A stretch of 64,000 bases of DNA from Onchidella celtica (GCA_963931925.1 OZ007569.1:21589982-21653981), one strand, 5' to 3'; counted from the stretch's first letter, positions 33,492 through 45,633 are shown. A program made the numbers and translations. Notes: generated from the letters alone by a model not told the origin.

Positions 33492-35822
33492 AAGATGCAC
33501 TTATGTTATTATTATTATTATTTTTTTTTGGTGTAAATTCTTGTTTCCAAAGTTGAAGATTGGCAGATTAAAATTTAACCTCATATTTTACATAAAAAGT
33601 ACTTACCACCTTTTGAAGCGTAGCTGCCAACGATAGTCTTTGTTGCTCTTTCAGCTCCCGATTTCAACTTCATGTGAAAATGCATTTCACTGTTCAATAA
33701 ACTGACAGACTTCAGTGTTTGTTTACTTGGTTTCTTCTTGTTGATCATTCCAAACTTTCAATTACAGACGGGCGAATCGTCCACGAGTGTCCTCACGATT
33801 GCGTAAGATTTTTATTTAGACACACATTACATATTGCATTTATCCGCTTTTACCTGTTTATCAGGGAAATCAGTTTTCGGTTGTGTGTCTTCCAACTGGT
33901 CCATTTCCCGAAAATTTCAAAACTGCACCCCACGTATATTACGTTAGCGCCTATTTATACTGCAGTTGAATGAGATGTTCATACTAACTCATCTTCCTCA
34001 CCGATTGTCTGCAAAAACCTTAAAAAAATTCTATCATGATAAAATGGTAGCGAGAGTACTTTATTGCTGTGCATGTGTTTCGCCCTTTTTTCGCCCAACG
34101 CTGCACCTTGTATGGCAGTTTCAAAAACTATGAAAATTTCTTAAGCGTCAACTAATCTAATCAGTTCATTTTTGTGTCGACCCATTGAGTTTAGTCGATT
34201 CAGGCATTATTTCATTATTTTTTTAAAAGTTGTAAAATGTAACGTGCAATGGTTTTTTTTGTTTTTGTTTTGAGCTACCTTTCATAAACCCACAAGAGTA
34301 TAATTATATGACACACGTTCAAATTGGTGTGATTTCCCGGCACAGAAATGAGTGCACACATGAGATCTACAACAAAAATTCAGATTATAGTGGGAAATTT
34401 CGTAGATCAGAGGGAGACGGGAGGGAGTACAGGTTTTTCCCCGAGGAATGCCAGGGCCTCATCTAGGAGAAAAAAAAATGTAGTTGCTGTGGAATATCAA
34501 TATCAGTTATCACCGACATTCCAAATACACGATCTTGACTGAAGATTGAACACAGTTTGGTCTCCTACAGACATCGATTACTGTTTAAATGCAGTCATAC
34601 TATTAAAATCTTCCAGGTATCAAAAGAATTATGCAGCTACGCCAGGAATATTATAGTATGCCCCAACATAGAACTTTACTGAACCCAAATGATTGTACAT
34701 TTTATATATGGAGTCATGTGATGCACGTTTTATTGATTGTATGAAAGAATGCTGTAATAAATCCCCTGGGTTCTGTTCATGCTACTGGCAAGTAGAAAAT
34801 TAACAAACATTTGCACTAAAGCATATGATCAGAGCACATTTAGATAAGAAGCAGAATGAGGATTAGAAGAATCGTGGCTAAATGTTTTCAACCACTTAAC
34901 AATAGCTGAACGTAGAACTCCGTAACCAAAGTGTATTCATGAAAGTGTAATGAGCCGAGGTTAAAATCTTGTTAAAAAATATGCCATAATAAAGCACATA
35001 ATTAACCAAGGTCCCAATAATTGTCTATTTAGCTTTGAGGAAATCCCAACAACTTAGGCACGAAAGATTGATTTTATTTTTTATATGATACTAGTATTAG
35101 TAGCCTACCCGCCCCGATCTATGAATGATTATAGACAACGCACCGCTTCAGACCGAAAGGAATCAGTACAAAAAGTCTGGTTAGTTTAGATGCCATTGCC
35201 AATGTACGTAGGCTCTCCTACGAAATTCAGTGAAACCGACAGAGATCGAAGGAGAAAGTGAAGGGTAATCTTTTATTTAGCGGATGAAAGAAAGTAGGCC
35301 TAATGTTTGCACTTGATCTAGATCTAGTGCTCCACAACGTGGGACCGTGTGTACCGAGAACGTTGCTATTCAATCATCCGGAGTGGCCTAGCACGTCAAC
35401 TGGGACCCACTTTCGTCCCTTTTCATCTGTGATCTGCAAAAGGTTTTTCCACGACAGAGGATTTACTATTTTGTAATTGGCTTCTTCGTTATATCAAGCA
35501 CCACAGTTTTATTTCGGATTCCATGAAATTTGGACTCAGGTAGTTTAATCAACTGTTATGGACGGTCTCTGGTGCGAGGGTTAGTTCAGCAGATTCTGTG
35601 TAAATTTATGGAGTGAAATATCCATGTTTTGGTTAGAGGTTTGTGGGTTTACTATTTGACTTAATCATCCGGTTCTGTAGATTGCCCAAACAGCCTAGAG
35701 AAAGGGGAGCTTTTATGGAGAATGGAAGAATATCCAGTCTATAAGTTGCAAATTGATTTGTCGATTTCCCGTTAAAAATATTCACCTGGTTTCTCTTTCT
35801 TGTTTGAGGTTAATTCAGGCAT

Positions 35823-35913
35823 TAACTACAATAACAACAGCACCAGCAGCAGCAGCAGCACCACCAACAACAAGAACAACAGCAACAGCAACACCACCAA
35901 CAAGCAACAGAGA
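35823..35913 (+). repeat. AAC/CAG-rich microsatellite
   Basis: Interrupted CAA/CAG repeat at the same place in the unit as 3406-3518 and 53805-53906. Confidence 0.85.
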
Positions 35914-36056
35914 CAGCAGGAAGAAAATACTTTTTCTTTCATTATTGTACTGGTACCTACTTTTCTAAACATTTTGTTGAGACTGATAATACTGTTAAGT
36001 ATTATTCATTCACATAGGTGAATTTTCATAACGCGTCACTTTTTATTCTTTTTCGT

Positions 36057-36074
36057 CCCCCCCCCCCCCCCCCC
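36057..36074 (+). repeat. Poly-C tract
   Basis: 18 consecutive C. Confidence 0.95.
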
Positions 36075-36138
36075 ACTTGATTTTACTTTTTCCTCCATTT
36101 CCTTATAGTTATACAAAACATTCTCACGCTGGGCCACG

Positions 36139-36184
36139 CTTATTCGCAGACGTCTGCGAATAAGATCAGAATCTTATTCGCAGA
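36139..36184. repeat. Perfect 26-bp palindrome plus a third half-site
   Basis: 36139-36164 is a perfect palindrome of the 13-mer CTTATTCGCAGAC with its reverse complement. After 7 bp the half-site occurs again at 36172-36184 (CTTATTCGCAGAT, one change). Not seen elsewhere in the window. Could be a cruciform, a binding site or nested terminal repeats. Confidence 0.85.
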
Positions 36185-36589
36185 TGGATTTTCTGTTTGT
36201 GATTTTTATTTAGGAAGAGCTCCTTATGCGTCACCTGACAACCTCCTCGGCGTAAAATAGCGTTGAATTGAGTTATCGATGAAACTTTCACCAAGACATT
36301 TTTGATGGCCATAGAGCTGTCTATGGGATACAAAATCGCCCAAGTACCATAACAAGCAGGCGAGAACCAAAGCCTTCTGAATTTTAGCGAGGGATAAAAG
36401 TCTAGAAAGATCAGATTAACTTCACATACATACATTGAAAAGCTGAAACGAACAATTCCTTCGCTCGACGAGTGAGAGGCCAGCGGCGGCTTCCCGAACG
36501 TCCATCAAGAAAGGCTAATATAACAGCATTATGCCCAAACCATCGAAAAACAAAATTTCACCAACCGGAATCGGGCAGCAACGATAATA

Positions 36590-37497
36590 CGAGGGAGAGT
36601 CAACAAGTGATGCAATTTGTTTCCTACTGAACACGGTTTATCATCAAATGAGCTGATATTTGTCACAATGGTACTTGTGCATGTACTCTTCAACTTAATT
36701 TGTTAAAATTTTATTTCATTTCATTTTTGAGTGAGTGAGGTTGTTTCAAAATGGCTGCCCCCGTGGAAGTCTGTCAGAAACAAAGAGCAGTGATTGAATT
36801 CCTTGTTACTGAAGGAGAAACTGCCAGAAACATCCACAAGCGACTGCAAAATGTTTATAAATATCAAGTTTTAGATTATAGTGATGTTTACAAGTGGGCC
36901 CGAGGTGTGAGCGATTACCATGAACCAGAATCGAAAAGCCGATCAATGGAATGGCGACATCCAACGTTCCCAAAGACCAAAAAAAAAAAATTCAAGACAG
37001 AAAAATCAGCCGGAAAAATCATGGCCACTGTGTTTTGGGGACATTCAAGGTATATATATCTAATTCTCACAGATATTTTGCCACGAAGAGCGATTATAAA
37101 CTCTGAAGCATACATTGAGAAACCAAAACCGCTGAAACTTGAAAGCAAGAACGCGACGAGTGGAGCCCAAATTGGAAATGAACGAAGTTCTTATTCAACA
37201 CGACAATGCCCGTCCTCGCACGAGTGTCATGGCAAGGGGGGGGGGGCAATCACCCTTGTTTTGGTGGTCAAGACTGTTAAAAGTTGGCTCAAAGATCAGC
37301 CTGTTCAGTTTTACGAAGTTGGCATAGGTGGCCTTACTAAAAGGTGGACAGTAGCCATAGAGAGAGATGGAGACGCTTTTGAGAAGTAGCGATCTGATCC
37401 TCTGATGTATGGCTTCAATTTGAGGTATGATACTTGTTATTGTGTTAATTTCTATTCTGGCAATGAAACAATTGGCATTACCTTTTGATTCCCCTCA
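36590..37497 (+). mobile_element. Mariner-type transposon, dead, in U3
   Basis: 908 bp flanked by TA. Ends read CGAGGGAGAGTCAACAAG and, from the other side, TGAGGGGAATCAAAAGG, an imperfect inverted pair. U1 has the uninterrupted site near 4822. The same insertion is in U4 (44705-45631). Confidence 0.85.
36751..37389 (+). pseudogene. Mariner transposase, internally deleted and frameshifted
   Basis: The open frame of 212 residues starts MAAPVEVCQKQRAVIEFL and continues RNIHKRLQNVY, a mariner helix-turn-helix N-terminus of the SETMAR/irritans type. It jumps at about residue 65-75 to KSAGKIMATVFW, the start of the catalytic domain, where the expected aspartate after VFW is glycine. The second catalytic motif QHDNARP is visible only in another frame (37139-37327), so there is a frameshift. 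The third aspartate region is absent, and the C-terminal end (KRWTVAIERDGDAFEK) is present. It cannot catalyse transposition. A (A)10 run near 36980 and a G run near 37240 mark slippage sites. Confidence 0.85.
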
Positions 37498-37499
37498 TA

Positions 37500-38304
37500 T
37501 AAATACAGCCCTTCCTTGTTTCAACATACTCATATTCTCTTTTCCTTTGGCGTTAACAAAGTCATGTGTTACATATTATCACTAATATCATTCAGATACA
37601 ACGAGAACATTGACCTTTGGGGAGACAATAAAATCTTCACATGACAAAAAGTCATACACTCATAATCATAACGACATCGACAAAAAATAACCAGCACTCA
37701 ATTCAGTCTTTGCTCATCGTCGATGATTATTCTAGACAAAATCAATAAATTTTCGCATAGATTTGATCATGTTGTAGGAAATCTATGATTATGAATGAAA
37801 TGATCACACGTAAGTTTTAGTTTGACCTTAAAACACCAAGCCATGCACCACACAGAATCCGGCATGAGCTCGATACGAGTTGGCTGCTATCTGTTAAGAA
37901 AATTAGACATGTCAAAGGTATGATTTGCAAGAAACAAAACAGATTGAGTCTGTAAATAACAATCCCAACGCAATAAGTGAATAAGAAACAAACACTGTAG
38001 TTATCTTCATAGATAAAAAGTATACAAAACTGAAATAAATGAATTTTTGCCGTTGATTACCATACACCCATAGACATTCTAGGATAACGGGATCTAAAAT
38101 GAGAATCTAAACATACCCTGGTATACGATTCTGAGCTTGGGTACTTTGGTAATGGTTTTAACTTGGATTAGGCTTATTTCGTCCGTTCGTATTAGAAACT
38201 TCAAAAGCAAATTTTTACATCCACAGTCAACAAACAAGCTATATTGCCGGACTGTTTCCCAATGGCCAGTGATCGATTAAAGTTCTTCGATTGTGCAATG
38301 TTTC
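37500..38304. other. 3' flank of ankyrin copy C
   Basis: Non-coding. It is collinear with U1 4840-5306 and 12990-13240, and with U4 45634-46358. It contains the uninterrupted equivalent of the LTR-array insertion site near 38030. Confidence 0.6.
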
Positions 38305-40188
38305 TTACTGTGCTGGGTCAAAGAAAAATTCAATTTCGGACCATTGACTGATTGGCAGTTCTGCTATGGGTGTTTGAAACATGAGCTTACGCTGAAGTTT
38401 GGGTGGTAATCCTGTCTGTCTGACACGGTTTTCTCTTTGAGGACCACCCCCGAGAGCCGAAGAGACCGCTATAAAGGCTAAGATGCTCAGTGACCAGGGC
38501 TGCTTTATGGCTTGCTGGAGGAATGCAACTACTTTGACATCTCCCTCATCTGACGTAAACCTGTGTGACACAGACTGTGTTTGATGTGAAGTTACTATAC
38601 CAAAAAATAATTTTAGATCTGCCTCTGTGATATAGCAACAGGCAAGCATATATTTGACTGCCTCTATGTCATCCATATCCATTGCCCAGTGCAGTGGAGA
38701 TTTTCTATTTGCATTCCTGGGGTTCTGCGTTGGTTGAAAGATCCTTCCAAGTCGCCATCCCAAAGTACGACGTGCCCCGTGAGGTGGATATTCTCCACGT
38801 TCACTCCAGCCCTGGCTCATGTTAATGTGCATTAGCAGCCCATTCATCACAAGTATCTGTACTGTTTGTTGAAAACTAAGAAAGTCAAGTATTCCTGTAA
38901 GTTTCTCATGAAGCAAATGTCGATGTGAAATGTGGACAATGGGGCTGGCACCTCTATTCATCAGTATGGATATTGGAGATCGAGCCTGGTCACTGCGATC
39001 ATAAAACATGAAGCATTGAGTGTCTGTCAGAAATTGTAACCTGTGGACGAAAACGGTTCGCCTTAATTTATCTAAGAGATTGGGATCAGCTCCATGATCA
39101 AGTAAAAGTTCATGACAAGCCCCGCCAACAGCATACATCAGAGCCGTCATTTCTTTATCATCTTGTTTGTTAGGATCAGCACCACCATTTAGTAGTGCTC
39201 TCACTGCATCGGCACAGTCTGCCTGTGATGACATCATTAACGCAGTCATACCTGTGCTGTCCTGTTTGTTAGGATCAGCACCTTTTTCTAGCAGTGCTCT
39301 AAGTATATCCAGAGGTCGTGTCCTAAATATAGAACGATAAGTCCTGTTTCGTAGGTCTGATTCTATGGCGGCAAACCTAAATTGAAAACCGTAAGTTTTT
39401 TTCTCTGTTATAAACATTAATGCTGTCTTTCCATTATTATCTTGTATGTTAGGGTCACTCCCTTTTTCCAGCAGTGCCACAACCACGTCTTCATATCCCA
39501 TTTCCGATGCCACTATTAATGCTGTCTTTCCATTATTATCTTGTATATCAGGGTCACTCCCTTTTTCCAGCAGTGCCACAACCACGTCTTCATATCCCAT
39601 TTCCGATGCCACTATTAATGCTGTCTTTCCATTATTATCTTGTATATCAGGGTCACTCCCTTTTTTCAGCAGTGCCACAACCACGTCTTCATATCCCTTT
39701 TCTGATGCCACTATTAATGCTGTTTTTTCATCATTGTTTTGTATGTTAGGGTTACCTCCCTCTTCTAACAGTGCTTCAGTCACCTTCACATATGCATTGC
39801 CCGCTGCCAGCATTAATGCGGTCTGGCCATCATTGTTTTGTGTATTAGGGTCGCCTCTCCCTTCCATAAGTGCCTTGAAAACCTTTATATAACCATCGTC
39901 CGATTCCAAGAATAATGCGGTTATGCCATTATTGCCTCCCATGGTAAGTTTTCCTTTTCCTTTTATCAGTACTTTAACCACCCTTACGTAGCCACTTTCC
40001 GATGTCAGATTGAATGAAGTTTTGACATTCTTGTCTTGTATGCTGGGGTCACCTCGCCTTGGTAGGTGGGCTTCAAGCAGTTCCCTTTTCCTTTTCATTG
40101 AGATCAACGTGGTCTTCTTATCCTTCTTGCGAGAGAAATTTCTCATTCCTCGTTGAAATCTGACCTGGTTTCCTTTCCTTGATGCCAT
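38305..40188 (-). CDS. Ankyrin-repeat protein, copy C (C-terminally truncated)
   Basis: 627 residues from the ATG at 40188. It has a basic N-terminus (MASRKGNQVRFQRGMRNF) with no signal peptide or membrane segment, then about 12 ankyrin repeats (residues 52-405). One repeat is interrupted by an irregular segment near residues 264-300. A spacer (SILMNRGASPIVHISHRH), the block SPLHWAMDMDDIEAVKYM and a SOCS-box-like stretch (WSLSILAFIAVSSALGG ... LPPKLQRKLMFQ) follow. It stops at DPAQ where D continues YETLH: the Tyr codon TAT has become TAA. About 25 residues are therefore lost. Three tandem 99-bp repeats within it are almost identical. Probably a cytosolic protein-binding protein; partner unknown. 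Confidence 0.75.
   Translation of the reverse strand: MASRKGNQVRFQRGMRNFSRKKDKKTTLISMKRKRELLEAHLPRRGDPSIQDKNVKTSFNLTSESGYVRVVKVLIKGKGKLTMGGNNGITALFLESDDGYIKVFKALMEGRGDPNTQNNDGQTALMLAAGNAYVKVTEALLEEGGNPNIQNNDEKTALIVASEKGYEDVVVALLKKGSDPDIQDNNGKTALIVASEMGYEDVVVALLEKGSDPDIQDNNGKTALIVASEMGYEDVVVALLEKGSDPNIQDNNGKTALMFITEKKTYGFQFRFAAIESDLRNRTYRSIFRTRPLDILRALLEKGADPNKQDSTGMTALMMSSQADCADAVRALLNGGADPNKQDDKEMTALMYAVGGACHELLLDHGADPNLLDKLRRTVFVHRLQFLTDTQCFMFYDRSDQARSPISILMNRGASPIVHISHRHLLHEKLTGILDFLSFQQTVQILVMNGLLMHINMSQGWSERGEYPPHGARRTLGWRLGRIFQPTQNPRNANRKSPLHWAMDMDDIEAVKYMLACCYITEADLKLFFGIVTSHQTQSVSHRFTSDEGDVKVVAFLQQAIKQPWSLSILAFIAVSSALGGGPQRENRVRQTGLPPKLQRKLMFQTPIAELPISQWSEIEFFFDPAQ
39455..39751 (-). 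repeat. Three tandem 99-bp ankyrin-repeat copies in gene C
   Basis: Copies at 39455-39553 and 39554-39652 differ by only about two bases; 39653-39751 is more diverged. Each encodes one 33-residue ankyrin repeat, so repeat number changes without frameshift. Confidence 0.9.
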
Positions 40189-42310
40189 GATTGACGCTGT
40201 CTTACTATGTTGTCTCGATTTGTTTTGTTTCTAAAAAATTTCAGCAAGGTGGCACACTGCCTCTCTCAGTCGATATCATGATTTGCATACCGTCATGAGT
40301 TTAACAAGATCTAAACCATTTTGTAATAGAACCTTCTCTTCAGGGGCATTTAATGTTGTTCTTGCACTTTAGTTAACATAGTTTGAATTTTCAGGCCAAT
40401 CTGTCAAGTTTATCATGTGCGTATATGGAACTTTGCAGTAGTCGAAGGTGTTGTCATTCAGTCATTAAGGTTTTGCATATAATAGTTATCAATAGTAACT
40501 TTACATCTGCAAGTATTAGGTTGGCACTTACACAAACTGGTACCAACAATGTAAGTGCTTTGGCTTTCCTTCCTCATTCTCAGTTGCGAACAATAATGCA
40601 GTATTCTTGCAAAGTTCACGTCACTTAGATCATTTAAGTAAATGACATCATAGATCTGTCTTCCTTCGAATTGTTGAATATTGTAGAACCGTTGAACTTT
40701 CCAGGAATATTTCCTCCACTCTCTGGTATCTGAAATTTTGTGGAAGAAAAAACAAAATGTTATGCATAAATTTCGCTATCTGTGACGTTAACCGTAAATA
40801 GGATTTCGCGGGTGGTATTGGATGCTGTCGTAAGTGCATTTCTGAGACGTTGCAGGAAACGAATAAACTTTCCCATTTTATACCAGTTCACTTTAATCTC
40901 TTGTGTGTAAGGCATGTTGTACGCTACCCTTCACTGTATTAAGAAAGTCTTGCTGTAAGGTGGATAATTTTTGTTATAGAGGATTGAGAACATTAATTGC
41001 AAGTCGTAGGGGTACGCAAAACCCAATTTAAAAGCAATAATCATATGAATTCAGTCGTAAGTCTTACAACTATTGCATTCCCAAATTCAATGGTTTTTGT
41101 GAAATGTTGACAAGCTTTCTGGACTGACGACTTATGAAGGAGAGCAATGCAGTGGACAATTTTTGTTTGAATATGGTCAAACTTGCTTTTACTGGTACCG
41201 TAACGAGAATGACCAGATGATAATTATCAGTAATCATTTCGAGAATTTGCCTCTGAATACATTCATTTTAGCTACTGCGTAATGTCTGAAGACAAAAACA
41301 TTACCAAGTCATGGATGTAAGTGCTCCTACGATCTACAGCCAGAGACTATGGCTCGACACTGAAATCATAGGCCAGTTGCAAAACAGCTTTGCAAACAAT
41401 TAAATACGTTGCTATTTGAAAGCGAGGAGGAATGGAACCAAGCAAGTAAGACTCTTGGTAAAATGGCTCTAAAGAAAACGTAAAAAAAAATAAAAAATCG
41501 CAGATTTGCAACTTATTAACCAAAACCACTAGCACTTACTTCAATGCTTGTCCTGTTCCTTTGTAGACATTGCATTTGTGTAGGATCATTTTCAGGAGGA
41601 ACGAAATAAATGTTGGATACATATGTTATTGTTAGTTTTGCAAGCTGATAAACACATTCTAGTGGATGCATAAGTTGTAAACATTTGAAGGCTCTTTTGA
41701 TAATTTGTGAAAAGAAGACTAATAAAAATGCTATAATAATTTTGCCTGCCTTCTGTACAAGCTATGGGTAAGAGTTGATGGTAATGCCATAACAGCCAGT
41801 AAACAGAACTTTGTTCTGCCAATGATATTCTAAATTTAATCATTACAACGATTGAGTGCATAATGAAACATATTATTATGTCACCAACATTTCTGATTTC
41901 TGTCTAGTTACTCATTGTCATGTGAACATGTTTTAGCTCATCCATGTATGCATTTAACGAGTAAGTGTGGAGGTGGTTGGTGGGCGCTTCTGGTAGGGTC
42001 TCCTTCTATCTATCATCTTGTCATATTCTGTCTGTGGTCTCCTTTCTTCCTAGCTCAATGTGACCGTTATCGTGTCGATCTGCTTTCTCCAAACTCAAAC
42101 ACGAACTCAAACTACAAATAACTGAGTTTCTCTGAACCAAAATTAAATATGCATTTAACTATACTGCCCACAGAAACGTGAATCTTTTATACTCGCCGTC
42201 CATAACGCTTTGCGTGACTTGCCCAATTTGTGGGTTGTGCAATCTCAGACAGCGTCCTACGTCAACCCTACAGAAGATTTGTACAGGATTTCTGAAGGAT
42301 TGGTAGTGTT
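40189..42310. other. Upstream region of copy C and U3/U4 junction
   Basis: Collinear with 48537-49842. It contains a candidate splice acceptor at 40730 and, at about 41930-42120, one copy of a dispersed repeat also seen at 49840 and inverted at 52430. No gene seen. Confidence 0.5.
40725..40765 (-). other. Candidate 3' splice site upstream of copy C
   Basis: Minus strand TTGTTTTTTCTTCC...AAATTTTCAG before ATACCAGAG; the cut would fall between 40730 and 40729, 541 bp from the start codon. Confidence 0.5.
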
Positions 42311-43661
42311 ACCGTTTTAAATAAAAAATACTTACCATGTACCACCTTTTGTAGAGTAGCTGCCAACTGGTCAGACTCACTTTATAGTGTAGAAAATCTT
42401 TGCTGCTCTTTCACCTCCAGATTTCAGCTTCATGACATGTGAAGATGCAATTTACTGTTAAATCATTTGATAGACTTCACTGTTTGTGTACTTGTTTCGC
42501 CTTGTTGATCGTTACAGACTGCCAGTTATTACTGTCTGACATGTCACCCAGAAGTGATACAGCCTTGCGCAAGGTTTATTTTTAAACCATAATCATGTTG
42601 TGTATCGGCTTTTACGTGTTTTTCGGGGAAATCCGTTTTAGTTTGTCTGTCTGGCACCTGGATTGTTTCCAGAAAATGATATTTTTAGATCTGTAGCAAG
42701 ACTGCAGATTGTAGTTGAAAACTTTGTAGATCGGAGAGAGAGGACGGTGTAAGCAGAGGTGTATCCTGGGCAATGCCAGGTATCTCACCTAGTAATTAAA
42801 AAAAAAAAATGTAATGCTATGGTATATCAGTTCTCACAGTCATTCGAAATGCACAATCTTGCCTGGAGCCTGAGCAAAGTTTCGTCTCCCTCAGTATTTG
42901 ATTTCTGGTAATACAGCCATACTATTAAATAGCTTCCCGGTCACATGAATGTGTATTGAGCTCAGGTCAAAATCACGTTTTGAAAACGTGCCATGTGCAT
43001 AATTGACCTTTCTAGGAATAGCAATTCTGTCTGTGGTCTCCTTTCTTCCTAGCTCAATATGAATGTTATCGTGTCGACCTGCTTTTTCCAAAGTCAAACT
43101 CAAACTACTAATAACTGTGTTTGTGTGACCCAAATTGGCATTTAACTATACTGCCCACAGAAGGTGATTTTTTTTTTCTAAAAGAATGCAGTCACATAAA
43201 CGAGAGTAAGCTTATCATGAATCTTTTATACTCGCCGTCCATAATGCTTGGCATGACTTGCCCAATTTGTGGGTTGTACAGTCTCAGCCAGCATCCCACG
43301 TCAACCCTTTATAAGATTTGTACAGGATTTCTGAAGGTTTGGTAGGATTACCGTGGAGGCGGATTTCCTATATCAAACCGACGGCAGGGCGATGTCGTAA
43401 TCAACGTGGGAACGATGTCATTCCTGTGAGTAAGCTTGATCAGCCGGAATGTCTCATGATTGCTGTTGGGGTGTTGCATAATCTGACTCCCATCTCGCCC
43501 CCGCCGGAACACAAACACCCGCGGTACAGAAAATTGCACCGTATTAAATCTATAATGTGTGAACGCGATAACAAAGACAAAAATCTTAAGTCCTACAAAT
43601 ACCATGTTCAGTTCTTGTACCAATCAACGATATAAATGAATAACCTAGGGTAAAGAACTAT
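42311..43661. other. Mosaic of three unit segments
   Basis: 42320-43020 matches U5 50470-51132; 43021-43475 matches U5 49843-50293, which in U5 lies before and not after that block; 43476-43661 matches U5 55332-55519. The pieces meet at 'ctaggaatagcaa' and 'ggggtgttgca'. The 105-residue plus frame across 43318-43635 spans a junction and is not credible as a gene. Confidence 0.75.
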
Positions 43662-44704
43662 GGTAAATAAATAAACTTAATTAAAAGTATGTCACAATAC
43701 TAACAGCTTTCAGTGAAGGGTCCTTCTTTCAAAATGTTCAGCAGCAACCAATCTTCAGCGCAGCCCTCTCAGACTCTATGTTAAGTTCATGCACCAGAAT
43801 AATTCTGTGGATTCATACTATAGACTACCATGGTAAAAAAACCACATCGGAAAGTTTAACAAAATACTGACTGCCTTCAGGAACGTTACTTCTTTCATAA
43901 TCATGTTTCACAGCAGTAAGCAAAATTGTACTGGTACTCTATTCTCACCTCCTCCCCCAACCAGCCTGTCAGATTTATACCCTAACCTCTATCCTACCCC
44001 CGACCCTTCCCCGCGAGATCAGCTGAATTAAAAATTTAGTTAGTTCCTCAATTGGAAAAGCATGAAAAGCATAATAATTTGCAAAGCACAAGCGTTTAAC
44101 AAAAAACAAAAAAACATTTGCAATTTCAATAAGGAATTAATTAGTTATCAAATACGTGCATTCTGTTTACCACATATTGAAGTTGAACAGGAAATATTTG
44201 ATGAGAAACAACAGATTTAAATTCGACTACAGAACATTTTCATGATATTAAGGATAATAATATTAAATAATAAAACAGTAATCTTATCTTATAATAATGA
44301 GAGTAGAGCAGGGGGTAAACTGTCTGTGGCGCTTATGCATTTCATGGCCATTCAAGCTAGACACTTGAAAGTTTGCATACTACCTTCCCAACCACCTGTT
44401 AGACAATAAACAATAATAGCAAAAAAAAATAAAAAAAAAATTACCGGCACATCGATCTATGACATGGAAAACTCGGAAGTTTTCAGATGTCAGCTCACTC
44501 TTTAGGTCAAACAAGAAACAAATGAAAAATCATTCGAAAATTAATCAATAGCTATGAGAATGAGGAACAGAAAGTGGACCACCGACATTTCAGACTGCTG
44601 AGTGACATCCAATCAGAAAAAGTGAAATTAAGAAAGACTAACATAACAGCATTATGCCCAAACCATCGGGAAACAAAAACCGGAATCGGGCAGCAACGAT
44701 AATA
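43662..44704. other. Non-coding U4 spacer
   Basis: Matches U1 4540-4760 in its second half. No gene seen. Confidence 0.5.
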
Positions 44705-45631
44705 CGAGGGAGAGTCAACAAGTGATGCAATTTGTTTCCTACTGAACACAGTTTGTCATCGAATGAGCTGATATTTGTCACAATGGTACTTCACTGCTTG
44801 TGCATGTACTCTCCAACTTAATTTGTTAAAATTTTATTTCATTTCATTTTTGAGTGAGTGAGGTTGTTTCAAAATGGCTGCCCTCTTGGAAGTCTGTCAG
44901 AAACAAAGAGCAGTGATTGAATTCCTTGTTACTGAAGGAGAAAGCCCCAAAAAAACACCCACAAGCGACTGCAAAATGTTTATAAATATCAAGTTTTAGA
45001 ATATAGTAATGTTTACGTGGGCCCGAGGTGTGAGCGATTATCATGAACCAGAATCGAAAAGCCGATCAATGGAATGGCGACATCCAACGTTCCCAAAGAC
45101 AAAAAAAAAAAAAAAATTCAAGACAGAAAAATCAGCCGGAAAAATCATGGCCACTGTGTTTTGGGGACATTCAAGGTATATATATCTAATTCTCTGATAT
45201 TTTGCCACGAAGAGCGATTATAAACTCTGAAGCATACATTGAGAAACCAAAACCGCTGAAACTTGAAAGCAAGAACTCGACGAGTGAAGCCCAAATTGGA
45301 AATGAACGAAGTTCTTAATAATAATAATTAATATTCACCACGACAATGCCCGTCCTCGCACGAGTGTCATGACAAGGGAGGTAATCACCTCGTTTGGGTG
45401 GACAACACTTTAAAAAGTTGGCTCAAAGATCAGCCTGTTCAGTTTTACGAAGCTGGCATACGTGGCCTTACTGAAAGGTGAACAGTAGCCATCGAGAGAG
45501 GTGGAGACGCCCTTGAGAAGTAGCGATCTGATCCTCTGATGTATGGCTTCAATTTGAGGTATGATACTTGTTATTGTGTTAATTTCTATTCTGGCAATGA
45601 AACAATTGGCATAACCTTTTGATTCCCCTCA
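44705..45631 (+). mobile_element. Mariner-type transposon, dead, in U4
   Basis: 927 bp flanked by TA (44703-44704 and 45632-45633); orthologous to the U3 copy at the same unit position, including the shared internal deletion. The transposase is more broken than in U3: the helix-turn-helix part is disrupted near 44945, the oligo-A run is longer (about 45102-45116), and 'aataataataattaatatt' is inserted near 45318. Confidence 0.85.
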
Positions 45632-45633
45632 TA

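Larger units (their letters stand above)
33492..36138. other. Non-coding U3 spacer
   Basis: Collinear with U2 14980-16900 and partly with U1 2797-3750. Contains the AAC tract (35823-35913) and poly-C (36057-36074). No gene seen. Confidence 0.55.
33431..42310. repeat. Segmental duplication unit U3
   Basis: Third unit: block 'acttaccaccttttg' (33600), AAC tract (35823), mariner (36590-37497), 3' flank, ankyrin copy C and its upstream region. Closest by eye to U4, with which it shares the mariner. Confidence 0.75.

Noticed and set aside
43318..43635. 105-codon plus-strand frame, partly repeated at 50131
   Set aside because: It crosses a segmental junction at 43475, and its halves match non-coding unit blocks elsewhere.
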